Origin: JACKIC01 sp964543795
GTDB lineage: Bacteria > Planctomycetota > UBA1135 > UBA2386
Direction of reading: 5' to 3'
Length of the DNA stretch: 64,000 nt
Assembly: GCA_964543795.1 (NCBI GenBank)
Contig: CAZIZN010000002.1
Coordinates: 124,001 to 188,000, forward strand
Part shown: piece by piece, positions 50,890 through 59,406 of the stretch
Layout: each line of letters starts with the position of its first letter
Position numbering within the stretch: the first letter of the stretch is position 1
Notes under the pieces: model-generated
What the model saw: the letters and a program-made list of their open reading frames with translations, nothing else
Database searches by the model: none
Told to the model about the DNA's origin: nothing
Program-made: the position numbers and the translations under genes

Positions 50890-52347
50890 TCACACCTTCA
50901 CGGCCTTCCAGCGCCCGCGGCGGAAGAGGATCACGGCGGCGACCGCGAACAGCGATTCGGCGGCGGGGATCGACCACAGCACGCCGTCGACGCCGACCTC
51001 GAGCCAGAACGCCAGCGTGTAGGCGAGCGGGATCTGGAAGCACCAGAAGAACACCACGTGCAGCCACGTAGGCGTCACGGTGTCGCCGGCACCGTTGAAC
51101 GCCTGCACGGTGACCATGCCCCAGGCGTAGAAGACGTAGCCGGCGGCGACGATGCGCAGCGTCGCCACCGCGTGGGCGGCGATCGCGGGATCGCTCGTGA
51201 ACTGCGCGACGATCACTTCGGGGAACAGTTCCATGGCGATCGTCACGAGACCGAGGAACGCGGCGTCGTAGAGCCCGGTGAGCCAGACCGCCCGTTCGGC
51301 GCGGTCCGGCTGCTTGCTGCCCAGGTTCTGTCCGACGAGCGTCGCCGCGGCGTTGCTGAGGCCCCACGCCGGCAGCAGCGCGAAGATCAGGATGCGGATG
51401 CCGATCGTGTAGCCCGCGCCGGCCGCCTCGCCGAAGCTGCTCACGAACTTCATCAGGAACACCCAGCTCGAAGTGCCGATCAGGAACTGGCCGATCGTGC
51501 CCAGCGACAGCCGCACCATCTTCCACATCGGTTCGGGGTCGAAGCGCGCGAGCCGGTCGAGCCGCACGCGGCCGTTGCCGTGCCGCAGGAGCCAGAACTG
51601 GTAGAGCACCGCGACGCCGCGCCCCGTGCACGTCGCCACCGCCGCCCCGGTGACGCCGAGCTGCGGGAACGGTCCGAGGCCGAACAGGAAGCACGGGTCG
51701 AGGATCAGGTTGAGTCCGTTGCTGACGGCGAGGCACTTCAGCGCCAGGATCGGATCGCCGGCGCCGCGGAAGATCGCGTTCTGCAGGAACAGCAGCGTGA
51801 TGATCACGTTGCTGCCGAGCAGCCAGCGTGCGTAGCCGGTGCCGGTCTCGACGACGCGCTGGTTGCCGTCGGTCATCCACGACAGCAGCTCCGGCGCGAA
51901 CCATGCGGCAGGCAGGCCGAGTGCTGTGCCGACGACGAGTCCCAGACCGATCGCCTGGCTGCCCGCGACGGCCGCTCCGTGCAGGTCCTTCTCGCCGACG
52001 CGCCGCGCGACCAGTGCCGTCACCGCCATGCCGAGGCCGAACGCGATCGCGTAGACGATCGACAGCAGCGCCTCGGTCGCGCCGATCGCGGCAGCCGCCG
52101 CACCGTTCGTCGGCGTGCTGCCGAACCAGCCTTCGTCGAGCTTGCCGACCCACCAGATGTCGACGATCGCGAACAGCGACTCGAGCAGCATCTCGAGCAC
52201 CATCGGGATCGCCAGCAGCACGATCGCGCGCGGCAGGCTGCCGACGGTGTAGTCGTAGTGTTCGCCGCGCAGGCTGCCGGTGACGTGCTGCCACAGCGAG
52301 CGAGGTTCGGCGGGGGCGGGCCCCGGGGCCGGGATCGGATCGTGCAT
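50890..52347 (-). CDS. MATE family multidrug/toxin exporter
   Basis: The 485-residue product has twelve hydrophobic segments. MATE features are ILLAIPMVLEMLLESLFAIVDIWWVGKL in the first half, IFRGAGDPILALKCLAVSNGLNLILDP and, in the second half, VGQNLGSKQPDRAERAVWLTG and AFNGAGDTVTPTWL. MATE proteins expel organic cations or drugs in exchange for Na+ or H+. ATG 52347 has no clear Shine-Dalgarno sequence; a copy of the intergenic repeat lies 3 bases further upstream and would sit in the mRNA leader. It is convergent with the GHMP kinase gene. Confidence 0.93.
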   Translation of the reverse strand: MHDPIPAPGPAPAEPRSLWQHVTGSLRGEHYDYTVGSLPRAIVLLAIPMVLEMLLESLFAIVDIWWVGKLDEGWFGSTPTNGAAAAAIGATEALLSIVYAIAFGLGMAVTALVARRVGEKDLHGAAVAGSQAIGLGLVVGTALGLPAAWFAPELLSWMTDGNQRVVETGTGYARWLLGSNVIITLLFLQNAIFRGAGDPILALKCLAVSNGLNLILDPCFLFGLGPFPQLGVTGAAVATCTGRGVAVLYQFWLLRHGNGRVRLDRLARFDPEPMWKMVRLSLGTIGQFLIGTSSWVFLMKFVSSFGEAAGAGYTIGIRILIFALLPAWGLSNAAATLVGQNLGSKQPDRAERAVWLTGLYDAAFLGLVTIAMELFPEVIVAQFTSDPAIAAHAVATLRIVAAGYVFYAWGMVTVQAFNGAGDTVTPTWLHVVFFWCFQIPLAYTLAFWLEVGVDGVLWSIPAAESLFAVAAVILFRRGRWKAVKV

Positions 52348-52350
52348 CGG

Positions 52351-52371
52351 GCAGCTGCGTACCGAACCAGG
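52351..52371 (+). repeat. Post-stop intergenic repeat, copy 3 (partial, next to MATE start)
   Basis: GCAGCTGCGTACCGAACCAG matches the first half of the repeat; the second half diverges. It faces the inverted copy 4, so 52351-52446 is an imperfect inverted repeat of about 95 bp. Confidence 0.7.
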
Positions 52372-52403
52372 CCCGAATCGCAACTACTCGGCTCGCCGCG
52401 GAC

Positions 52404-52446
52404 GAAATGGTGGTGGAACGAACCAGGTACCGTACGCAGCTATTTG
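52404..52446 (-). repeat. Post-stop intergenic repeat, copy 4 (after the 52453 gene)
   Basis: Read on the minus strand it starts CAAATAGCTGCGTACG, 6 bases after the stop codon of the secreted-protein gene, and ends with CCACCACCATTT as in copy 2. Confidence 0.8.
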
Positions 52447-52452
52447 CAGGGG

Positions 52453-54021
52453 TCAGGTGCCGCCGATGACGAACTGCAGGCCGTTCGAGGTGACGAACGG
52501 CGCGGCGCTGGCGGCCAGCGGGAACGCCGCGGCCTGGGCGACGAACGAGAGGCCGAGCAGGCCGGGCTCGTGCGGCACGGGGACGGCGGTCGCGGCGGTC
52601 GTGGCCACCGGCAGGAACACGGCGTCGGTCGGGTCGACGTGGAGGTGGCACCCGGGTGCGCCGAGCGGCTCGAGACCGAGCGCGGGCGCGAGCGGCTGCC
52701 AGCCGATCAGCAGCGCGGCGAGTGCGGCGTTCGCGGGTGCGTCGGCGAGGCGCAGCAGTGTCGTGGTGCCGATCACGGCGCGACCCTCGCCGGCGAGCGA
52801 CAGTCCCGGATCGTCCGTCGCGGTCGCGAACGCGGCGACGGCCGACAGGTCGATACCGCCTGGATCGCGCGCGCCGTGACCGGCGCCGAAACCGACGAGG
52901 CAGCCCTCGTCCGGGTGCGCGACGGTGTCGAACACGAGTTCGAGGCTGCCGTCGGTGTGGGCGACGAAGGCGAACGTGCTGCGCACGCCGGCAGGAGCAC
53001 CGTGCACGGGCACGCGCCACCACGTCACCGTCGATGCACCGGTGGCGGGATCGCTGTGGGCGTAGACGTTGTCGGCGCCGCCCGGTGCGAGGTCGTGCCA
53101 TGCGACCGCGACCGCGGGCAGGCCCTGCAGGAGGGTCTGCGGCGACGGCGTGGCCTGGCTCGATCCGAGCAGCCCCACGTCGGTCAGCAGCACGCGGCCG
53201 TCGGGCAGTACGAGCAGCGACGGCGTGCTGCCGCCGGGGAAGGCCAGCGGTGCGGGCAGCGCCACGACCGCAGCACCGCCGCGCACGAGGCCGAGGTTCT
53301 GTGCGCCCGCCGCCAGCGCCACTGCCGGCGCGGGCTCGCGCCGCACGTCGTAGCCGCCAGCACCGTTCGGTGTCAGCACCAGTCGCTGACGCGACAGGTC
53401 GAAACCGCCCGGCGCGAAGTGCTCGTGGAACGACCGGGCCCGCTTGTGGCAGCCTTCGCCGAACGGCGTCGTGTGCGCCATCACGAACGGCCCGCCGCCG
53501 ACCGAGTAGTGCAGGGTGCCGCTGAAGACGCGCGAGAAGAACGGTGTGCCCGAGAGGAAGTGCAGCGTCGATCCGCCGCCGACCAGCGACAGATCGCCGT
53601 TGCCGCTCGTGCGCAGCCCGAGCGCGAACGTGTAGGCGGGCATCACGCCGCGGCAGCGCAGTGCGATGCCGTGCCGGCCCGCGGGAAGCCCGATCGGGCG
53701 GTTGAGCACGCAGGGCGCCGCGTTCTGCGCGCCCGTCGAGACGATGCTGCCGCTCGCGGCCAGCACCCAGTCGCCGCGTGCGCCGACGTGCTCCTGCCAC
53801 GTGCCGGGCCGCACGTGCACTTCGATCGTGCCGCTCGTGCCCTGCATCGACGCCAAGCTCACGTCGAGGCGGTCGAGCTGCAGCTCGTGGTGCACGACGA
53901 GGTCGAAGTAGACGCCGCCGTCGAGCGACGAGAGGTAGTGATCGGCCGGCAGCGTCGTGAGCGACGAGGACTGCGCGGCGAGGCCGGCACCGAACAACAG
54001 TGCGGCGAGTTGGGTTCGCAT
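52453..54021 (-). CDS. Secreted protein with C-terminal planctomycete-type domain, unknown function
   Basis: The 522-residue product has a signal peptide (1-17, ending LAAQS), a beta-rich region (LDVSLASMQGTSGTIEVHVRPGTWQEHV) that resembles surface beta-sandwich domains, a long Gly/Ala-rich middle part and a C-terminal domain of about 75 residues ending in SNGLQFVIGG. The same ending (Ser-Asn, a beta strand, Ile/Leu-Gly) is seen in the protein at 58940, suggesting a shared attachment or sorting domain. No catalytic motif is recognised. ATG 54021 is chosen for its signal peptide. Confidence 0.6.
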   Translation of the reverse strand: MRTQLAALLFGAGLAAQSSSLTTLPADHYLSSLDGGVYFDLVVHHELQLDRLDVSLASMQGTSGTIEVHVRPGTWQEHVGARGDWVLAASGSIVSTGAQNAAPCVLNRPIGLPAGRHGIALRCRGVMPAYTFALGLRTSGNGDLSLVGGGSTLHFLSGTPFFSRVFSGTLHYSVGGGPFVMAHTTPFGEGCHKRARSFHEHFAPGGFDLSRQRLVLTPNGAGGYDVRREPAPAVALAAGAQNLGLVRGGAAVVALPAPLAFPGGSTPSLLVLPDGRVLLTDVGLLGSSQATPSPQTLLQGLPAVAVAWHDLAPGGADNVYAHSDPATGASTVTWWRVPVHGAPAGVRSTFAFVAHTDGSLELVFDTVAHPDEGCLVGFGAGHGARDPGGIDLSAVAAFATATDDPGLSLAGEGRAVIGTTTLLRLADAPANAALAALLIGWQPLAPALGLEPLGAPGCHLHVDPTDAVFLPVATTAATAVPVPHEPGLLGLSFVAQAAAFPLAASAAPFVTSNGLQFVIGGT

Positions 54022-54173
54022 GCGCGGAAGACGCACGAGGCCCTCCCTGTACTGACGGCGGAGTTCCCGTCGGCAAAGGATCCTCCCCGTTCGGCCGGAA
54101 CGCGGGATCGCGCCCGGGCGGCCCGCCGCAGCAGTCGCTCGCATGCGGGCACATCGCCCGGCACGATGCGCGC

Positions 54174-54605
54174 ATGAGCAAGACCGCACCCGACCACCAT
54201 GACGCCGAGCTGATCCTGAAGTTTTACGACCTGCGCCGCGAGCCGGTGATGCGCGAGTCGCGCGACGCGATCCTGGCGCAGTTCTGGCCGCGCAACGAGC
54301 AGGAGTGCCTCGCGATCCTCTCGCCCGAACACCCGTTGAATCGGGCCTACCGCCAGGTCTCCAGCTACTGGGAGATGGTCTACGGCATGGCGCGCTACGG
54401 CGTCGTGCACACGGACTTCCTGCTCGAGAGCAACGGCGAGGGCCTGTTCCTCTTCGCCCGGGTCGAGCCCTACCTCGAGGCGATCCGCAAGGCGACGAGT
54501 CCGCGCGCCTTCGAGAAGGCCGAGTGGGTGGCGCAGGCGAGCGAACTGGGCCAGCGCATCACGGAGATGTTCCGCGCGCGCATCCGGAAGAAGCTCGGCG
54601 GCTGA
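54174..54605 (+). CDS. Conserved hypothetical cytoplasmic protein
   Basis: The 143-residue product is helical and charged, with blocks AELILKFYDLRREPVMRESRD and YRQVSSYWEMVYGMARYGVV. It has no signal peptide or membrane segment. The pattern recalls small DUF4760-like proteins, but I do not recognise a defined function. ATG 54174 is the first start after the divergent secreted-protein gene; it ends 12 bp before the convergent methyltransferase gene. Confidence 0.6.
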   Translation: MSKTAPDHHDAELILKFYDLRREPVMRESRDAILAQFWPRNEQECLAILSPEHPLNRAYRQVSSYWEMVYGMARYGVVHTDFLLESNGEGLFLFARVEPYLEAIRKATSPRAFEKAEWVAQASELGQRITEMFRARIRKKLGG

Positions 54606-54617
54606 TCGAGCGCGGTT

Positions 54618-55811
54618 TCACCGCCGCTCGAGCAGCGTCAGCAGTTCGACGTGCTCGGTGTGCGGGAACAGGTCGCACAGCCGCACCGCTGCCGTGCGGT
54701 ACGCCGGCCCGAGCCGCGCCAGATCGCGCGCGAGCGACTCGAGCGAGCACGACACGAGCAGCACGCGCGGCGGTGCGGCGGCCAGCACGGCCGCCGCACC
54801 GATCTCGCCGAGGCCCGCGCGCGGCGGGTCGAGCACGAACAGGTCGGCCGCGGGCAGCGGCGCCGTGCCGAACGGTTGCTCGCGGACCTCGCCGCCGGCG
54901 AGACCGTTCGCCGCGAGGTTGGCGCGCGCGTCGGCGCACGCGGACGGCGAACTCTCGACGATCGTGACCTGCGCGGCGCCCGCGCGCAGCAGCCGCAGAC
55001 CGAACGTGCCGATGCCGCCGTAGCCGTCGACGACCCGCAGGCCGGTCACGTCGCCGAGCATCGCCAGCGCGGGCCGGAACAGGATCGCATCCGCGTGGCG
55101 GTTCTGCTGGTAGAAGCTCGCGAACGAGACCTGCAGGCGCAGCCCGCCGACCGCGTCCTCCTGGTGCAGCCTGCCGCGCAGCGCCAGCGTCTCGGCGCCG
55201 AGCAGCGCGTTGCCGGCCGCGGCGTTGACGTTCAGGGCCACGCCGACCGTCGTGAGCGGCCGGCCCTGGTCGTCGCGCAGGCCGTGCGCCGCCGCCGCGA
55301 GGCCGTCGGCGAGGCGTTCGCGCAGCGCGAACGTGCTCGTCGTCGCGACGACGCCGAGCAGCAGTTCGCCCGTGCCGGGCATCACGCGCGCGCGGAACGC
55401 CCGCACGACCCCGTGTCCCGTCGTCTCGTCGTAGGCCGGGAGCCGCAGCTCGCGCAGCACGTCGCCCGCGCGCACCGCCAGCGCCGTCAGCGCCTTGTGC
55501 TGGATGCGGCAGTCGCGCACCGGCTCGATCGTGTGCGACCCGCGGCGGTAGATGCCGAGCACGAGGCCGCGCCGCGGGTGCGGCTGGACCGGATACAGGA
55601 TCGAGATCCGGTCGTGGCGCGGCGGGCGCGGCGGCGGCGCGATCGCCGGCTCCTGGCCGTCGAGGAACGGCGCCAGCAGTTCGCGCGCGCGCGCCTGCTT
55701 CTGGGCGAGCTGCTGCCCGATCGGTACGTCGAGCATGCTGCAGCCGCCGCAGCGGCCGAAGTGTTCGCAGGTGAGGGTGGTGGGGGCAGGCGGCACGCGG
55801 GAGTCCGGCAT
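54618..55811 (-). CDS. TrmA/RlmD-family RNA (uracil-C5) methyltransferase
   Basis: The 397-residue product belongs to the SAM-dependent RNA m5U methyltransferases (RlmC, RlmD, TrmA). It has the N-terminal 4Fe-4S cysteines CEHFGRCGGC plus the later VRDCRIQ, the SAM motif VVDGYGGIGTFGLRLL, DPPRAGL, and the catalytic nucleophile region VSCSLESLARDLARL, followed by DLFPHTEHVELL. The TRAM domain found in RlmD is missing, so the closest type is the iron-sulfur TrmA-like branch; the target base in rRNA or tRNA is not decided. It is divergent from the STM3941-like gene, 39 bp away. Confidence 0.88.
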   Translation of the reverse strand: MPDSRVPPAPTTLTCEHFGRCGGCSMLDVPIGQQLAQKQARARELLAPFLDGQEPAIAPPPRPPRHDRISILYPVQPHPRRGLVLGIYRRGSHTIEPVRDCRIQHKALTALAVRAGDVLRELRLPAYDETTGHGVVRAFRARVMPGTGELLLGVVATTSTFALRERLADGLAAAAHGLRDDQGRPLTTVGVALNVNAAAGNALLGAETLALRGRLHQEDAVGGLRLQVSFASFYQQNRHADAILFRPALAMLGDVTGLRVVDGYGGIGTFGLRLLRAGAAQVTIVESSPSACADARANLAANGLAGGEVREQPFGTAPLPAADLFVLDPPRAGLGEIGAAAVLAAAPPRVLLVSCSLESLARDLARLGPAYRTAAVRLCDLFPHTEHVELLTLLERR

Positions 55812-55850
55812 CCTTGCCGCGGCGATGCTGGCGCGGCACATTGCCCGCCG

Positions 55851-56348
55851 ATGGTGCCCGTCGAGCCCGCTGCGTTCCATGCTTCGCCGGCGCGCGCGCG
55901 GCCGGTGTTCGTGCTGGGCCTGCTCGTCACCGCCGCTGGCCTCTGGCTGCTGATCGCCGGTGAGCCCTGGTCGGTCGGCGCCGCCGCGACCGGCTTCGGC
56001 GCGGTGCTCGCGGGTTTCCTCGGGCAGCCGGCCTGGCGACGCATCCGCATGCTCTGGATCGGGCCCGCAGGCCTCGGCGCCCGGATCCACGGCTTCGGCG
56101 TCGTGCCCTGGCACGACATCGAAGCGACCTGGGCCGGCCGCACCGGCGAACGCATCTTCCTGTTCGTCGATCGCACCGCTGCGGCGCGGGCCGCGGCACC
56201 GGTCGGCGTGGTGCTGCGCGCGCTGGCGACGGTGGCGAAGGCGCCCGATCTGGCGGTGCCGATCGACCTGCTCGACTCGCCCCCCGAACGGATCGCCGCG
56301 GCGGTCGAAATCGCCTGGCGCGCCGCGCGCTCCGGCGAGCCCGGCTGA
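55851..56348 (+). CDS. STM3941-like membrane protein
   Basis: The 165-residue product has two transmembrane helices (about residues 18-36 and 42-58) followed by a small beta domain with GARIHGFGVVPWHDIEATW and IFLFVDRTAAA. This resembles the STM3941 family of unknown function, in which a W-x-D-I motif precedes beta strands. It precedes the second kinase gene by 72 bp on the same strand. The assignment is tentative. Confidence 0.5.
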   Translation: MVPVEPAAFHASPARARPVFVLGLLVTAAGLWLLIAGEPWSVGAAATGFGAVLAGFLGQPAWRRIRMLWIGPAGLGARIHGFGVVPWHDIEATWAGRTGERIFLFVDRTAAARAAAPVGVVLRALATVAKAPDLAVPIDLLDSPPERIAAAVEIAWRAARSGEPG

Positions 56349-56420
56349 GCGCTGGCCGCGTTCCACCGCGCGCCGCGACACCTCGGCGCCGCCGTCGGCT
56401 ACGCTGCGCCGCCGCTGGTC

Positions 56421-58109
56421 ATGGAGACGCCCCCCGAGTCCTCGCCGTCCGCGCCGCTGCCCGACTGGGAAGCGTTCTACGCGAGCTACCGCAAGCCTGG
56501 CTACGTGCTCGGCTACGAGATCACGAGCAAGCTGGGCGGCGGCATGTTCGGGCTGGTGTTCCGGGCGCGGAAGCAGTCGATCGGCAAGGACTACGCGATC
56601 AAGTTCCTGCAGGTGGAGGACGGGGAGGTCCGCCGGGCGGTGGTGGCGGAGCTGGAGCAGCTGCAGTACTTCGCGCAGATCGACCATCCGAACCTGGTGT
56701 CGATCGAGGACCGCGGCGAGGTCGACGGGATCCCGTATTTCGTGATGTCGTTCGCGGGGACGGAGACGCTGGCGAGCCGGTTGCCGGCGGACGGTCGTCC
56801 GCCGGCGGGGGAACGCCGCGCGGAGCTGCTGCAGTGTTTCCTGCAGGCCTGCCGCGGGGTGGCGGCGCTGCACGAGCGATCGCTGGTGCACTTCGATCTC
56901 AAGCCTGCGAACGTGTTCTTGAAGGGCAACGTGGCGCGGGTGGGGGACTACGGGCTGAGCAAGCTGGTGACGCACAGCCGCGGCAGCCTGTCGATGGGCC
57001 GCGGCACGCCGTACTACATGGCGCCGGAGATGCTGCAGCGGCGCGGCGACGCGCGCAGCGACGTGTATTCGCTCGGGGTGATGCTCTACGAGATCCTGTG
57101 CGGCAAGGTGCCGTTCACGGGCGAGAGCGAGTGGGAGGTGCTGCGCAAGCACGAGACCGAGCCGCCCGCCCTGCCGTCGCACCTGTCGGCCAGCGAGCGG
57201 GCGATCCTGCAGCGCTGCCTCGCCAAGGACCCCGCCGCGCGCTTCCAGAGCGTGCGCGATCTGCTCGCCGCGTTCGGTGCGCCCGCCGGAGCCGGGGCCG
57301 ATGCGGTCGCGGCACCTGCGCCGCCGGTCCTGCCGCCGCCAGCCGCGGCGGACCTGCCGCCGTGGCCCGAGCCCGACGCGCAGTGCGTGCCGCCGCTGCC
57401 GCCGCTGCCCGCGCCGCCGACGGGTCCGCGGCACCGCGGGCGCCAGCCGTCGTTCGTGCCGCGGCTGCTGCTCGGCGCCTGCCTCGTGTTCTTCGCGAGC
57501 AAGTGGCTGCTCGGGGCGGTGCTGCGGCCGAGCGAGGTGCAGGTGCGAGCGCGGTACGCGACGCAGGACGAGGCCCCGAGTGCGCTGCCGCTGCCGCCGG
57601 GCCTGGCCCCGCTCGAGGCGCGGGTGTACGCCTTCGTCGCCAAGGCGCAGCAGGACGTGCGGCGCGCCGAGCAGAAGCGGGAGCGCGTCGCTCTGGTGCC
57701 GCTCGGCCCGCGCTTGCAGCGCCAGGTCCCGGACCTCCCGAGCTACCTCGAACTCGTCGATCGTCTCGCCGAGGCGCCCGCGTTCTCGGCGGGCCACGCG
57801 ACCAAGCTCGCGAGCCACGGCATCCCCGTGTTCCTCGCGGCAGTGCAGCGGTTGCAGGAACTCGACTACGGCGACGGGCGCTGCTGTCGCCGCGCGTGCC
57901 ACCTGCAGCGTCTGCTCGCGCAGATGGTGGCGATGCCGGGGCTCTGCACCGGGCCGCCGCGCGGCGAGCCGACGCGCGCCGAGGAGTGCCGCTTGCGCGC
58001 CATGGCGCGCGCGTGGGGCCAGTTCGCGCAGCAGTTCGCCGCCGACGCGGCCTCGTTCGACAGCCTGCTGGCGGCGCGCACCGCACAGCCCGGGAGCGAG
58101 CTGCGATGA
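56421..58109 (+). CDS. Membrane Ser/Thr protein kinase 2 (same kinase cassette, different C-terminus)
   Basis: The 562-residue product carries the same kinase domain as the gene at 39262 (K61, HFD 157-159, DYG 176-178, APE 201-203), with one amino-acid change (Leu for Pro near residue 30). After the cassette come a Pro-rich linker (about 295-345), one transmembrane helix (about 348-370) and an extracytoplasmic part of about 190 residues containing RCCRRACHLQRL and a total of five Cys, unlike kinase 1. Its own N-terminus also differs. It overlaps the futalosine hydrolase gene by 4 nt. What it senses is unknown. Confidence 0.9.
   Translation: METPPESSPSAPLPDWEAFYASYRKPGYVLGYEITSKLGGGMFGLVFRARKQSIGKDYAIKFLQVEDGEVRRAVVAELEQLQYFAQIDHPNLVSIEDRGEVDGIPYFVMSFAGTETLASRLPADGRPPAGERRAELLQCFLQACRGVAALHERSLVHFDLKPANVFLKGNVARVGDYGLSKLVTHSRGSLSMGRGTPYYMAPEMLQRRGDARSDVYSLGVMLYEILCGKVPFTGESEWEVLRKHETEPPALPSHLSASERAILQRCLAKDPAARFQSVRDLLAAFGAPAGAGADAVAAPAPPVLPPPAAADLPPWPEPDAQCVPPLPPLPAPPTGPRHRGRQPSFVPRLLLGACLVFFASKWLLGAVLRPSEVQVRARYATQDEAPSALPLPPGLAPLEARVYAFVAKAQQDVRRAEQKRERVALVPLGPRLQRQVPDLPSYLELVDRLAEAPAFSAGHATKLASHGIPVFLAAVQRLQELDYGDGRCCRRACHLQRLLAQMVAMPGLCTGPPRGEPTRAEECRLRAMARAWGQFAQQFAADAASFDSLLAARTAQPGSELR
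56461..57300 (+). repeat. 840-bp kinase cassette, copy 2
   Basis: It is the partner of 39296-40135, in direct orientation and 17165 bp apart, with 839 of 840 bases equal. The match ends abruptly within codons of both genes. Confidence 0.97.
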
Positions 58110-58765
58110 GTGCGCCGTTCGCAGGCTGGGTGCTCGCGCACGCAGCGGCGGCCGAAGGGCTGCCGCCTGCCCGCGCCGGCGACCGGCCGCTGCTGCAGCT
58201 CGGCGTCGGCAAGACGGCGGCCGCCGTCGAACTCTACGCCGCGTTGACCGCGCTCGAACGCAGCGGGCGCGCGGCGCAGGGCGTGCTGCTCTACGGCGTC
58301 GCCGGCGCGTTCCCCGATCGTCACCGCGCCGTGCCCGCACCCGTGGCGCCCGGCGGCGTGGCGGTCGTCGCCAGCGATCGCTTCGGCGACGAGGGCGTCG
58401 AGGCACCCGACGGCTTCCACGACCTGGCGCGGCTGGGGCTCGGCGACATCGGACCGTTCGTCGCCCATCCGCGCTGTGCCGGGGCGGCAGCGGCGCGGCT
58501 CGGTGCGCCGCTCGTCGACGGGGTGACGGTCAGCTGCTGCAGCGGCACCGAAGCCGGCTCGCAGCGGTTGCACAGGCGCAGCGGCGCCGACGTCGAGACG
58601 ATGGAGGGGGCGGCCGTGGCGCTGGTGTGCCGGCGGCTCGAGCTGCCGCTGCTGCACGTGCGCGCGATCAGCAACTGGACCGGCGACCGCGACCGCGGCG
58701 GCTGGGATCTCGGCCGCGCGGTCGCCGCCGTGCACACCGCGGTCTGCGAACTGCTCTCGGGTTGA
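58106..58765 (+). CDS. mqnB: Futalosine hydrolase
   Basis: MqnB cleaves futalosine (or aminodeoxyfutalosine) in the alternative menaquinone pathway. The 219-residue product shows the nucleoside-phosphorylase fold with GVGKTAAAVELYAAL (about residues 33-47), LLYGVAGAFPD, VSCCSGTEAGSQRL and the catalytic region VETMEGAAVALVCRRL followed by RAISNWTGDRDRGGWD. The last block with its Arg-Asp is typical of MqnB rather than MTAN. ATG 58106 overlaps the kinase stop. The rest of the pathway is not in the window. Confidence 0.85.
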   Translation: MSAPFAGWVLAHAAAAEGLPPARAGDRPLLQLGVGKTAAAVELYAALTALERSGRAAQGVLLYGVAGAFPDRHRAVPAPVAPGGVAVVASDRFGDEGVEAPDGFHDLARLGLGDIGPFVAHPRCAGAAAARLGAPLVDGVTVSCCSGTEAGSQRLHRRSGADVETMEGAAVALVCRRLELPLLHVRAISNWTGDRDRGGWDLGRAVAAVHTAVCELLSG

Positions 58766-58939
58766 AGCTCCTGGCTTGCCCGGGCCGTTCGGATTTGCGC
58801 TGGAGTGCCATTCGAAGTCCTGGCCGCTTCCCGGCGGCGCTGCGTATCGAAGCCGGAGCCGGTAGAGTCCGGTTCCACCGGATCCACGCGGTGTGGTTCC
58901 GTCCTCATCTCCCCGAACCTCTCCTACCCCAGGTTCCCC

Positions 58940-59386
58940 ATGCTTTCGAAGATCTTCGTCGCGGCATCGCTGTCGCTTGCCGCATCCGGACTTGTCGCCC
59001 AGTCTTGCTCGACGCTCACGGTCACCGGCAACGGTGCGCCCGGCACGTCGGTCGTGTTCGATCTCGCCGGCAGCACGCCGCTGTCGTTGACCGCGCTCGC
59101 CGTGGGCGACACCGCGGGCACGACGGTCTTCGACCTCGGTCCGCTCGGTTCGCTCACGCTCGGGCTCGCGTCGCCGTTCATCCCGCTGCCGTTCGGCTTC
59201 ACCGACACGAACGGGGCAGCTTCGCGCACGATCAACGTGCCGCCCGGCAACATCCCGGGCATCGACCTGTTCGGGCAGGCGGTGTCGATGTCACTGTTGC
59301 CCGCCACGCCGGGCCCGAACGGCCCGGGGCGGCCGGCGGTGACGTTCTGCACTTCGAACGTCGTGTCGTTCCACCTCGGCAACTAG
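58940..59386 (+). CDS. Small secreted protein with planctomycete-type C-terminal domain
   Basis: The 148-residue product has a signal peptide (1-20, ending LVAQS), a Cys right after it (SCSTL), and a single beta-rich domain containing GDTAGTTVFDLGPLGSLTLGLA, FTDTNGAASRTINVPPGN and the ending FCTSNVVSFHLGN. The domain resembles the C-terminus of the larger secreted protein at 52453. It is probably a surface or secretome component. A strong terminator lies 20 bp after its stop. The upstream gap 58766-58939 has TAGAGT (58863-58868) as a weak -10 candidate. Confidence 0.6.
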   Translation: MLSKIFVAASLSLAASGLVAQSCSTLTVTGNGAPGTSVVFDLAGSTPLSLTALAVGDTAGTTVFDLGPLGSLTLGLASPFIPLPFGFTDTNGAASRTINVPPGNIPGIDLFGQAVSMSLLPATPGPNGPGRPAVTFCTSNVVSFHLGN

Positions 59387-59406
59387 TCGGGGCACGGTCC
59401 CTGCAG

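Noticed and set aside
52351..52446. The inverted repeat pair as the two ends of an insertion sequence
   Set aside because: Only about 33 bp lies between the copies and it contains no transposase, so it can at most be a MITE-like or REP-like element.
58861..58900. Inverted TCCGG/CCGGA sequences before the 58940 gene, compared with the post-stop repeat
   Set aside because: The 5-bp arms and surrounding bases do not match the repeat family; probably chance.
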